DNA of 10,383 nt from JBQCEE01 sp051960575 (GCF_051960575.1 NZ_JBQCEE010000114.1:1-10383); one strand, 5' to 3'; numbered from the stretch's first letter, positions 1-6,836 are shown. Notes: generated by a model not told the origin, from the letters alone. Numbers and translations are program-made.

Positions 1-98
1 GCGAAAGACCGGCATAGACAAGTTGGTGTTGTTGTTGTGGTTCGGGCCGTGCTTGTGCCGCCTCTCCTGGGTGCTCCCCCTTGCTCTCCACGCCGCCG

Positions 99-113
99 CC
101 CCCCCCCCCCCCC
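99..113. repeat. Homopolymer run of 15 C
   Basis: Fifteen consecutive C residues lie between a CGCCGCCG stretch and ACGGCGC. No other homopolymer of comparable length stands out in the window. It lies in non-coding sequence downstream of glgM, so it does not alter a recognised reading frame. Such runs are prone to slippage in replication and to length error in sequencing, so the exact length should not be trusted. Confidence 0.9.
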
Positions 114-124
114 ACGGCGCTGCG

Positions 125-191
125 GGCTCTTTGCGCCGCCAGCTGTCGGTTCGACGAGCCGGAACCGCTCACTGGCGGCGCAAACAGAGCC
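125..191 (-). terminator. Long stem-loop downstream of glgM, probable terminator
   Basis: Bases 131-142 (TTGCGCCGCCAG) are perfectly complementary to 172-183. After a 2-nt bulge at 184-185 the stem continues for 6 bp (125-130 with 186-191). Inside the loop a second 6-bp stem pairs 147-152 (CGGTTC) with 162-167. The structure begins 3 bases after the glgM stop codon, which fits a role ending glgM transcription. There is no U tract, as is common for stem-loop terminators in high-GC actinobacteria. The terminator role is inferred; the pairing is directly visible. Confidence 0.6.
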
Positions 192-194
192 GAG

Positions 195-1355
195 TCAGTG
201 GGCCAGCGAGCGGTAGAGGTCGACGGTGCGGTGGGCGATGGTGTCCCAGCCGAACTCGTGGACGGCCCGCTCGCGTCCGGCGCGGCCCATCGCGGCGGCG
301 CGGGCCGGATCGGCACAGAGCTCGTTGATCGCGTGCGCGAGGCCCGCCTCGAAGGCCTCGACCTCGACCGAGTGGTAGGGCACGAGACAGCCGGTGAGGT
401 TGTCGGCCACCACCTCGGGGATGCCGCCGACCGCCGACGCGACCACGGCGGTCTCGCAGGCCATCGCCTCGAGGTTGACGATGCCCAGCGGCTCGTAGAC
501 CGAGGGGCAGACGAAGACGGTCGCCGCGGTGAGCAGCTGCGCGAGCTCGTCGCGGGGCAGCATCTCCTCGATCCAGATCACGCCGGTGCGCGACGAGGAC
601 AGTTCGGCGACGGCCTTGCCCGTCTCGTCCGCGATCTCGGGGGTGTCGGGCGCGCCCGCGCAGAGCACCAGCTGGATGTCCGGGTGCAGCTGGCGCGCCG
701 CCCGCAACAGGTGGGCGAGCCCCTTCTGCCGGGTGATGCGTCCGACGAAGATCGCGGTCGGACGCGCGGGGTCGACACCGAAGCGGTCGAGCACGTCCGT
801 GCGCTCGGACGGCTGGTACAGGTTCGTGTCGATGCCGTTGTGGATGACGTGCACCTTCGCCGGGTCGACGAACGGGTAGGCCGTCAGCACGTCGGCCCGC
901 ATGCCGTACGAGACGGCGATGATCGCGTCGGCCGTCTCGTAGGCCTGCCGCTCGGCCCAGGACGAGACGCGGTAGCCGCCGCCGAGCTGCTCGGCCTTCC
1001 ACGGGCGTTGTGGTTCGAGCGAGTGCGCGCTCAGCACGTGCGGCACGCCGCGCAGCATGCCGCCGACCGTGCCCGCGAGGTTCGCGTACCAGGTGTGCGA
1101 GTGCAGCACGTCGACGTCGCCGAGCGCCGCGACCATCGACAGGTCGACGCCGAGGGTCTGCAGCGCCTGGTTCGCGTCGACCAGATCGACCGGGACGGGG
1201 TGGGCGCGCACGCCGCCCTCGGGTCGGGTGCCGCCGAAGCAGTGCACCTCGACGTCGACAAGGTTGCGCAGTTCGCGGACGAGGAATTCGACGTGCACCC
1301 CCGCCCCGCCGTACACCTCGGGCGGATATTCACGGGAGAGCACGGCGACGCGCAT
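195..1355 (-). CDS. glgM: GlgM-type GT4 glycosyltransferase (ADP-glucose-dependent; glycogen synthase/maltose-1-phosphate synthase)
   Basis: The 386-residue product matches the usual length of actinobacterial GlgM (about 387). It should transfer glucose from ADP-glucose to glucose-1-phosphate, giving alpha-maltose-1-phosphate for the GlgE pathway, or to a growing alpha-1,4-glucan in the cytosol. Visible GT-B features are the N-terminal nucleotide-sugar glycine loop YGGAGVH (15-21), HSHTWY (85-90), SAHSLEPQRPWK (109-120), the second-domain VGRITRQKG (204-212) and the E-X7-E motif EPLGIVNLE (288-296). I chose the ATG at 1355 because the protein then begins MRVAVLSREYPPE, as in the family, and because a -10-like hexamer lies exactly 7 nt upstream. 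An open extension of 9 codons upstream has no support. The gene diverges from glgC. It was long annotated as 'glycogen synthase GlgA' in actinobacteria; sequence alone cannot separate the two activities. Confidence 0.93.
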   Translation of the reverse strand: MRVAVLSREYPPEVYGGAGVHVEFLVRELRNLVDVEVHCFGGTRPEGGVRAHPVPVDLVDANQALQTLGVDLSMVAALGDVDVLHSHTWYANLAGTVGGMLRGVPHVLSAHSLEPQRPWKAEQLGGGYRVSSWAERQAYETADAIIAVSYGMRADVLTAYPFVDPAKVHVIHNGIDTNLYQPSERTDVLDRFGVDPARPTAIFVGRITRQKGLAHLLRAARQLHPDIQLVLCAGAPDTPEIADETGKAVAELSSSRTGVIWIEEMLPRDELAQLLTAATVFVCPSVYEPLGIVNLEAMACETAVVASAVGGIPEVVADNLTGCLVPYHSVEVEAFEAGLAHAINELCADPARAAAMGRAGRERAVHEFGWDTIAHRTVDLYRSLAH

Positions 1356-1362
1356 GGGCCCA

Positions 1363-1390
1363 ACGCTATCCGGCGCCGCCACCGCCGCAA
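1363..1390 (-). promoter_or_regulatory. Probable glgM promoter, leaderless
   Basis: On the minus strand a TAGCGT hexamer (1368-1363) fits the actinobacterial -10 consensus TAnnnT. It ends exactly 7 nt before the glgM ATG at 1355, which places the transcription start at or next to the A of ATG. A -35-like TTGCGG (1390-1385) stands 16 nt upstream of it. There is no Shine-Dalgarno sequence before the ATG. Leaderless translation is common in actinobacteria; its use here is inferred. Confidence 0.55.
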
Positions 1391-1405
1391 CGGTGCTTCG
1401 GCAAC
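1387..1405. repeat. Direct repeat GCAAC-N9-GCAAC in the glgM/glgC promoter region
   Basis: GCAAC occurs at 1387-1391 and 1401-1405, a 14-bp period; both copies continue with G. The first copy overlaps the -35-like box of glgM. The same GCAAC-N9-GCAAC spacing occurs at 9119-9137 in the other divergent promoter region. A shared operator is possible, but the motif is short and I recognise no known regulator for it. Confidence 0.35.
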
Positions 1406-1434
1406 GAGGTGCGCGCAGATGGGGCGGGCGTGGC

Positions 1435-1447
1435 TAGGGTGAGGGGT
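1435..1447 (+). promoter_or_regulatory. Probable glgC -10 element, leaderless
   Basis: TAGGGT (1435-1440) fits TAnnnT and is followed by 7 nt and then the glgC ATG at 1448, which would put transcription start on the A of ATG. I see no convincing -35 hexamer at the usual spacing. There is no good Shine-Dalgarno sequence; GAGGGG lies only 1 nt from the ATG. It faces the glgM promoter in the same 92-bp gap, so both genes may share control. Confidence 0.55.
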
Positions 1448-2671
1448 ATGGCGCGGCGGGAGCCCCGAGTGCTCGGCATGGTCCTGGCCGGTGGCGAGGG
1501 CAAGAGGTTGTACCCCCTGACGGCCGACCGGGCGAAACCGGCGGTGCCGTTCGGCGGCAGCTACCGGCTGATCGACTTCGTGCTGTCCAACCTCGTGAAC
1601 GCGGGCTACCTGCGCATCTGCGTGCTGACGCAGTACAAGTCGCACTCGCTCGACCGGCACATCACCCAGACGTGGCGGATGTCGGCGATCACCGGCAACT
1701 ACGTGACGCCGGTGCCGGCGCAGCAGCGGCTCGGCCCGCGCTGGTACACCGGCAGCGCCGACGCGATCCTGCAGTCTGCCAACCTCATCTACGACGACAA
1801 GCCCGACTACATCATCGTGTTCGGTGCCGACCACGTGTACCGGATGGATCCGCGCCAGATGGTGGCGCAGCACATCGAGTCGGGCGCGGGCGCGACGGTC
1901 GCCGGCATCCGCGTGCCGCGGTCGGAGGCGAGCGCGTTCGGTGTCATCGACGCCGACAGCGAGGGCAAGGTCGTCGACTTCCTCGAGAAGCCGGCGCATC
2001 CGCCGGGACTGCCGGACGACCCCGAGGCGACCTACGCGTCGATGGGCAACTACGTGTTCACCACCTCGACGCTGCTCGAGGCGCTGCGCGAGGACGCCGA
2101 CAACGAGGACTCGAACCACGACATGGGCGGCGACATCATGCCCATGATGGTCAAGCGGGGCGAGGCCTACGTCTACGACTTCAAGGACAACGACGTCCCC
2201 GGCAGCGAGGACCGCGACCACGGCTACTGGCGCGACGTCGGGACGATCGACGCCTACTACGAGGCCCACATGGACCTCATCGCGGTGCACCCGATCTTCA
2301 ACCTGTACAACCAGCAGTGGCCGATCTACACCCATCACCCGCAACTGCCGCCGGCCAAGTTCGTCGAGGGCGGCATCGCCCAGGAGTCGATGGTCGGCGC
2401 CGGCGTGATCGTCGCGGGCGCGACGGTGCGGCACAGCGTGCTGTCGACGAACGTGCGGCTCAATGCCGGCGCGTACGTCGAGGGGTCGGTGCTCATGGAC
2501 GGCGTGCAGATCGGGCGCGGTGCCGTCGTCCGGCGGGCGATCCTCGACAAGGACGTCGTCGTGCCGGACGGCGCGCACATCGGCGTGGAGCCCGAGCTCG
2601 ACCGCACCCGCTACCACGTGTCGAGCGGCGGCATCGTCGTGCTGGGCAAGTCGCAGCTCGCGCTGCCGTGA
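1448..2671 (+). CDS. glgC: Glucose-1-phosphate adenylyltransferase (ADP-glucose pyrophosphorylase)
   Basis: The 407-residue enzyme makes ADP-glucose and pyrophosphate from ATP and glucose-1-phosphate, the committed step of glycogen synthesis and the source of the GlgM donor. The nucleotidyltransferase signature GGEGKRLYPLT is at 15-25, the metal/nucleotide region FGADHVYRMD at 125-134, the sugar-phosphate-binding FLEKP at 178-182 and YWRDVGT at 260-266. From about residue 310 the hexapeptide-like pattern (GAGVIVAGATV, NAGAYVEGSVL, IGRGAVVRRAIL) marks the left-handed beta-helix domain. Length and order match actinobacterial GlgC (about 404). The ATG at 1448 is preferred over upstream in-frame codons because conserved sequence begins at VLGMVLAGGEG and the -10-like box sits just before it. 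The stop is TGA; a strong inverted repeat begins 18 bases later. The enzyme is normally allosterically regulated by metabolites; no further control is visible. Confidence 0.97.
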   Translation: MARREPRVLGMVLAGGEGKRLYPLTADRAKPAVPFGGSYRLIDFVLSNLVNAGYLRICVLTQYKSHSLDRHITQTWRMSAITGNYVTPVPAQQRLGPRWYTGSADAILQSANLIYDDKPDYIIVFGADHVYRMDPRQMVAQHIESGAGATVAGIRVPRSEASAFGVIDADSEGKVVDFLEKPAHPPGLPDDPEATYASMGNYVFTTSTLLEALREDADNEDSNHDMGGDIMPMMVKRGEAYVYDFKDNDVPGSEDRDHGYWRDVGTIDAYYEAHMDLIAVHPIFNLYNQQWPIYTHHPQLPPAKFVEGGIAQESMVGAGVIVAGATVRHSVLSTNVRLNAGAYVEGSVLMDGVQIGRGAVVRRAILDKDVVVPDGAHIGVEPELDRTRYHVSSGGIVVLGKSQLALP

Positions 2672-2689
2672 CGCGTCGGTGAGAGCCCG

Positions 2690-2746
2690 CTTGTCCCCGG
2701 CCCCAGTCATTCTGGACGTCCGCAGGTGACTGGGGCGGGGGACAAG
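2690..2746. repeat. 20-bp imperfect inverted repeat between glgC and the oxidoreductase gene; candidate terminator or attenuator
   Basis: The left arm (2690-2709) and right arm (2727-2746) match at 19 of 20 positions, with one mismatch in the middle, around a 17-nt loop (2710-2726). The loop itself holds the 8-bp palindrome GGACGTCC (2714-2721). The structure starts 18 nt after the glgC stop and ends inside the first codons of the next gene: the GTG start at 2726 and its next six codons form the edge and right arm. It could terminate glgC in either direction, occlude the start codon in mRNA, or be a dispersed intergenic palindrome. There is no U tract. Function is inferred; the pairing is directly visible. 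Confidence 0.7.
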
Positions 2747-3892
2747 GCGGCCTCGCCGGTCGGGTGGGACGTCGACGCGGTCGTGGCCGGCTGGACCGGT
2801 CCGGGGCCGCTCGACGGCGACCGGACCGTCGACGTCTGCGTCGTCGGGCTCGGCGCGTCGGGGCTCGCGGCGGTCGAGGAGTGCGTGGCCCGCGGGATGT
2901 CGGTGCTCGGTGTCGACGCCTGACGCCTCGCCGCCGGCGCCGCCGGACGCAACGGCGGGTTCCTGCTCGCCGGGCCGGCCGAGCCGCTGCACACGGCCAT
3001 CGCGGCGTGGGGTGTCGGGCCGGCCGTCGAGCTGTACCGCGCCACCGTCGCCGAGATCGACCGCACCGTCGAGCGGCTCGGGCCGGACGTCGTGCGCCGC
3101 GTCGGCTCGCTGCGCATCGCCGGCCTGCCCGACCCGCGGGGCGAGGCCGAGGAGCTCGACCGCGAGCGCGAGCAGGCCGACTGCCTCGCCCAGGCCGCGG
3201 CGATGCTCGAGCACGGGTTCGCCGTCGAGCCGCACGAGGGCGGCCTGTTCTTCCCGGGCGACGCGGCCACGAACCCGGCGCGCCGGGCGATCGTGGTGGC
3301 GCGTCCGCTCGTCGACCGGTTGGTACAGCACACCCTCGTCACCGGTGTCGCGCCCGGGCGGGTGACGACCGCGAGCGGGACGATCCACTGCGGCGCCGTC
3401 GTCGTCGCGGTCGACGGCCGGCTCGACGTGCTGCTGCCCGGCGTGCCGGTGCGCACCGCCCGCTTGCAGATGCTCTCGACCGCGCCGATCGCGCCCCGGT
3501 ACGACTGCCCGGTGTACCGCCGCTGGGGCTACGACTACGCCCAGCAGGACGCGTCCGGGCGGCTGTTCGTCGGCGGGGGTCGCGACCGCTTCGCCGCCGA
3601 CGAGTGGACGACCGACGCCGAGCCGACCGCGCCGGTGCAGGGCTACCTCGACGAGCTCGCCTTCCGGCTCGCCGGCGGCCCGGTCGAGGTGACGCACAGG
3701 TGGGCGGCGTCGGTCGGGTTCACCGACGACGCCAGGCCGCTGTGCCTGCTGGCCGACGACGGTGTGGTGGCCGTCGGCGGCTACAGCGGCACCGGCAACC
3801 TGGTCGGCCCGGTGACCGCCCGCGCCGCCGTCGCCCGCGTGCTCGACGGCGCGCCGGCCCCGGCGTGGGCCACGGGCGAGGCGACCGGCTGA
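2726..3892 (+). pseudogene. DAO-family FAD-dependent oxidoreductase, interrupted by one in-frame TGA
   Basis: Read through the stop, this frame gives about 388 residues of a DadA/PuuB-like FAD amine or amino-acid oxidoreductase. VVGLGASGLAAVE carries the GxGxxG dinucleotide loop (41-46), and VDA (63-65) ends the second beta strand with its ribose-binding acid. GRNGGF (74-79) is the next conserved FAD contact, and GGYSGTGN (351-358) is the C-terminal FAD loop. Codon 66 (2921-2923) is TGA, between VDA and RLAAGAAGRNGG. The following 322 codons stay open with the same GC-rich third positions, so the break is recent, is a sequencing error, or is tolerated by readthrough. The helix between NPAR and HTLV also looks about 3 residues short. 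The GTG at 2726 lies in a hairpin and lacks a Shine-Dalgarno sequence; GTG at 2783 is an alternative. The substrate is unknown. A product ending at the stop would be 65 residues and inactive. Confidence 0.8.
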
Positions 3893-3893
3893 C

Positions 3894-3956
3894 GGACCGG
3901 TCACGTCGGCGCTCGACCCGGCAGGACCGGTGGGGCCGATGTCGCACAATGGTCCG
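3894..3956 (+). promoter_or_regulatory. Candidate promoter of the dehydrogenase-dapC operon, with a GGACCGGT direct repeat
   Basis: CACAAT (3945-3950) lies 6 nt before the ATG at 3957 and resembles a -10 element except for C at its first position. Transcription from it would be leaderless. No clear -35 is seen. GGACCGGT occurs at 3894-3901 and 3924-3931, exactly 30 bp apart, each with the palindromic core ACCGGT. The second copy covers the expected -35 position, so it could be an operator. A 6-bp stem (3883-3888 with 3897-3902) around the preceding stop codon may be a weak terminator. All roles are inferred. Confidence 0.35.
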
Positions 3957-6836
3957 ATGGCGGACGATCCCCACGGCCTGCTCGCCGCGCTGCGGCGCGA
4001 GGGCGTGGCCGACGTCGATGCGGCACGGCGCCGCCGAGCCGAGTACTCGACCGACGCGTCGAACTACCGCGTCGTGCCCGAGGTCGTCGTCTTCCCCCGG
4101 CATGTCGACGAGGTGCTCGCCACCGTCGCGGTCGCGAGCCGCCTCGGTGTGCCGATCACGTCCCGCGGGGGCGGCACCTCGACCGCGGGCAACGCCGTCG
4201 GCCCGGGCATCGTGCTCGAGTTCTCGCGGCACCTGAACCACGTGCTGTCGGTCGACCCCGACACCCGCACCGCGGTCGCCGAGCCCGGCACCGTCCTCGA
4301 CACCATCACCGCCGCGGCGGCGCCGTTCGGGCTGCGCTACGGCCCCGACCCGTCGACGCACGCCCGCGCCACGATCGGCGGCTCGATCGGCAACAACGCC
4401 TGCGGGGCGCGCGCGCTGCGCTACGGACGCACCGTCGACAACGTGCGGGCGCTCGACCTCGTGCTCGCGGACGGCACCCGCTTCACCGCGGGGCAGCACC
4501 CGCGCGACGCGGCGCCGCTGCCGGGGCGCGCCGGCGAGGTGATCGCCGGGTTGCGACAGCTCGCCAACGACAATCTCGCGGTCGTGCGCACCGAGTTCGG
4601 CCGCTTCGTCCGGCAGGTGTCGGGCTACTCGCTCGAGCACCTGCTGCCAGAGCGGGGCACCGACGTCGCGAAGTTCCTCACCGGCACCGAGGGCACGCTC
4701 GCCGTCCTGCTCGGCGCGACCGTGCGGCTGGTCGAGGCGCCGAAGGCTGTCGCGCTCGCGGTGCTCGGCTACCCCGACATGCCCGCCGCTGCGGAGGCGG
4801 TGCCTGCGCTGCTCGTGCACGAACCGGTCGCGGTCGAGGGCATGGACGCCCGGCTGGTCGACGTCGTGCGTCGCCGCCGTGGCGAGGCCGCCGTGCCCGC
4901 GCTGCCCGGCGGTGCGGGCTGGCTGTTCGTCGAGACCGCCGGCGCCACCGAGGCCGAGGCGATCGCGGCGGCCGAGAAGATCGTCGCCGACGCCGGCTGC
5001 CTCGACAGCGCGATCGTCACCGGCGCTCCCGCCCGCGCCCTCTGGCGCATCCGCGAGGACGGCGCCGGTCTCGGCGGCCGCACCCCCGACGGCGCGCCGG
5101 CCTGGCCGGGCTGGGAGGACGCCGCCGTGCCGGTCGCGCAGCTCGGGCCGTACCTGCGCGAGTTCGACGCGCTCATGGCCGAGCACCGCGTCGACGGCCT
5201 GGCCTACGGCCACTTCGGCGACGGCTGCGTGCACGCCCGGATCGACTTCCCGCTCAGCACCGAGCCGGCCCGCTTCCGCGAGTTCATCGTCGCCGCGGCC
5301 GAGCTGGTCGGTCGGCACGGCGGTTCGATGTCCGGCGAGCACGGCGACGGCCGTGCCCGCGGCGAGCTGCTGCCGCACATGTACTCGCCCGCGGCCATCT
5401 CGCTGTTCGGCGCGGTGAAGCAGCTCTTCGACCCGGCGAACGTGTTGAACCCGGGCGTGCTCGTCGACCCGCGGCCCTTCGACGCCGACCTGCGCGTGCC
5501 GGCCGCCCTGCCGCTGACCCGCGGGGCGAAGGGCGGCTTCGCGTTCACGCACGACGGCGGCGACCTCTCGATCGCCGCACACCGCTGTGTCGGCGTCGGC
5601 AAGTGCCGGGCGGACACCACCCTCGGCGGCGGCGTCATGTGCCCGTCGTACCTCGCCACCCGCGACGAGAAGGACTCGACCCGCGCCCGCTCGCGGGTGC
5701 TGCAGGAGCTCGCCAACGGCTCGCTGATCAAGGACGTGAAGGCCAAGGAGCTGCACGAGTCGCTCGACCTGTGCCTGTCGTGCAAGGGCTGCTCGTCCGA
5801 CTGTCCGGCCGGGGTCGACATGGCGACGTACAAGGCCGAGGTGCTGCACCGCCGCTACAAGCGCCGCCTGCGTCCGCCGACGCACTACTCGCTCGGCTGG
5901 CTGCCGCGCTGGACGAAGCTGGCGAGGCGCGCCCCGAAGCTGGTGAACGCGACGCTGCGCAGCGACATGGTCGCGCCGGTGGCGAAGCGGCTCGGCGGCA
6001 TCGACTCGCGGCGCCCGCTGCCCGAGTTCGCGACCGAGACCTTCCGCGAGTGGTTCGAGCACCACCCGGGCCGCACCGGACGCCCCGTCGTGCTGTTCGT
6101 CGACACCTTCACCGACGCGTTCGCGCCGCACGTCGGCATCGCCGCGGTGAAGGTGCTCGAGGACGCCGGCTACCAGGTCGAGATCACCGACAAGGCCGTC
6201 TGCTGCGGGCTGACCTGGATCAGCACCGGCCAGCTCGACGGCGCGCGGCGGCAGCTGCGGCGAACGCTGCGGGCGCTCGACCAGACGGTGCGGTTCGGCA
6301 CGCCGATCGTCGGCCTCGAGCCGTCGTGCGCCGCGGTGCTGCGCCACGACGTGCTCGAACTGCTGCCCGACGACGAGCGCTCGGCGAAGGTCGCAGCCTT
6401 GACCCGCACGCTGGCCGAGCTGCTGTCGGCGACCGACGGGTACGAGCCGCCGCCGCTCGACGACGTGCGGGGCGTCGCCCAGCCGCACTGCCACCACCAC
6501 GCGGTGCTCGGCTGGGACGCCGATGCCGCGCTGCTGGCGTCCGGCGGCGCCGCGGTCGACCCGGTCGGCGGCTGCTGCGGGCTGGCCGGCAACTTCGGCG
6601 TCGAGCGCGGGCACTACGAGGTGAGCGAGGCCGTCGCCGAGACCGCGCTGCTGCCCGCGGTGCGCGAGGCGCCGCACGACGCGACGATCCTGGCCGACGG
6701 CTTCTCGTGCCGCACGCAGCTCGAGCAGCTGGCGCAGGTGCGCGGGTATCACCTCGCCGAGGTGCTGGCCGAACGGCTGCACCGGCGCGAGACCGAGCCG
6801 CTGCCGTGGCACCGGCGACCGGGGGAGGGTCGATGA
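3957..6836 (+). CDS. FAD- and 4Fe-4S-binding D-2-hydroxyacid dehydrogenase (YdiJ/GlcD-GlpC type fusion)
   Basis: This 959-residue protein joins three modules. The N-terminal PCMH-type FAD domain (FAD_binding_4, about 40-260) shows SRGGGTSTAGNA (69-80), GPDPST (129-134), GGSIGNNACGARALRYG (141-157) and GTEGTL (243-248). The FAD-oxidase C-terminal domain follows (about 265-505), with YGHFGDGCVHARI (417-429) and SGEHGDGRARGELL (459-472). Next is a ferredoxin-like domain with Cys544, 550, 562 and Cys606, 609, 612, 616 (CLSCKGCSSDC). Last are two CCG-type cysteine-rich repeats, with CCGLTW from 749, EPSC (788-791), PHCHHH and CCGLAGNFG from 873. Such fusions oxidise D-2-hydroxyglutarate or D-lactate and pass electrons through Fe-S clusters to an acceptor, usually quinone or a flavoprotein. 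The substrate cannot be read from sequence. No signal peptide or membrane segment is seen. The ATG at 3957 is preferred over ATG 3939 and GTG 3930 because of the -10-like box. The stop overlaps dapC. Confidence 0.9.
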   Translation: MADDPHGLLAALRREGVADVDAARRRRAEYSTDASNYRVVPEVVVFPRHVDEVLATVAVASRLGVPITSRGGGTSTAGNAVGPGIVLEFSRHLNHVLSVDPDTRTAVAEPGTVLDTITAAAAPFGLRYGPDPSTHARATIGGSIGNNACGARALRYGRTVDNVRALDLVLADGTRFTAGQHPRDAAPLPGRAGEVIAGLRQLANDNLAVVRTEFGRFVRQVSGYSLEHLLPERGTDVAKFLTGTEGTLAVLLGATVRLVEAPKAVALAVLGYPDMPAAAEAVPALLVHEPVAVEGMDARLVDVVRRRRGEAAVPALPGGAGWLFVETAGATEAEAIAAAEKIVADAGCLDSAIVTGAPARALWRIREDGAGLGGRTPDGAPAWPGWEDAAVPVAQLGPYLREFDALMAEHRVDGLAYGHFGDGCVHARIDFPLSTEPARFREFIVAAAELVGRHGGSMSGEHGDGRARGELLPHMYSPAAISLFGAVKQLFDPANVLNPGVLVDPRPFDADLRVPAALPLTRGAKGGFAFTHDGGDLSIAAHRCVGVGKCRADTTLGGGVMCPSYLATRDEKDSTRARSRVLQELANGSLIKDVKAKELHESLDLCLSCKGCSSDCPAGVDMATYKAEVLHRRYKRRLRPPTHYSLGWLPRWTKLARRAPKLVNATLRSDMVAPVAKRLGGIDSRRPLPEFATETFREWFEHHPGRTGRPVVLFVDTFTDAFAPHVGIAAVKVLEDAGYQVEITDKAVCCGLTWISTGQLDGARRQLRRTLRALDQTVRFGTPIVGLEPSCAAVLRHDVLELLPDDERSAKVAALTRTLAELLSATDGYEPPPLDDVRGVAQPHCHHHAVLGWDADAALLASGGAAVDPVGGCCGLAGNFGVERGHYEVSEAVAETALLPAVREAPHDATILADGFSCRTQLEQLAQVRGYHLAEVLAERLHRRETEPLPWHRRPGEGR
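6821..6829 (+). promoter_or_regulatory. Shine-Dalgarno sequence of dapC
   Basis: GGGGGAGGG lies inside the last codons of the dehydrogenase gene. Its GGAGG core ends 4 nt before the dapC ATG at 6833. It fixes this start and, with the ATGA overlap, supports translational coupling. The apparently leaderless genes in this window lack such a site. Confidence 0.75.

Larger units (their letters stand above)
1..194. other. Region without a supported gene, left edge
   Basis: I can support no gene here. Bases 22-42 are G/T-rich with GTT repeated (A/C-rich on the minus strand), unlike the coding sequence elsewhere. Bases 99-113 are a pure C run and bases 125-191 form a long stem-loop. On the minus strand an ATG at 15-13 starts a frame reading MPVFR before the edge, with no ribosome binding site or -10 element I can recognise. 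On the plus strand one frame ends in TAG at 15-17. Either could be the tip of a neighbouring gene, but a few codons are not enough to call one. Open frames across the C run have no recognisable protein sequence. Confidence 0.5.

Noticed and set aside
1..15. N-terminus of a minus-strand gene starting at ATG 15 (MPVFR)
   Set aside because: Only five codons are visible, with no Shine-Dalgarno or TAnnnT at leaderless spacing. There is not enough to call it.
2921..2923. Selenocysteine at the in-frame TGA
   Set aside because: I know of no Cys/Sec conserved at this position in DAO-family proteins. The downstream GC-rich sequence can fold but shows no distinctive bacterial SECIS, and no selenocysteine gene is nearby.
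1448..3892. A single readthrough fusion of glgC with the oxidoreductase, since both share one frame with only TGA stops between
   Set aside because: glgC ends at its normal family length, and the linker encodes a palindrome rather than protein-like sequence. The shared frame is most likely chance.
1031..3949. Very long open frame on the minus strand opposite glgC and the oxidoreductase gene
   Set aside because: Its translation is Arg/Asp/Val/His-rich with no recognisable motif. It lies antisense to clear protein families, and stop-free antisense frames are expected at this GC content.
3720..6812. Minus-strand open frame of over 1000 codons opposite the dehydrogenase
   Set aside because: It is antisense to a gene with unmistakable FAD and Fe-S motifs. 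Its composition is low-complexity and shows no domain.
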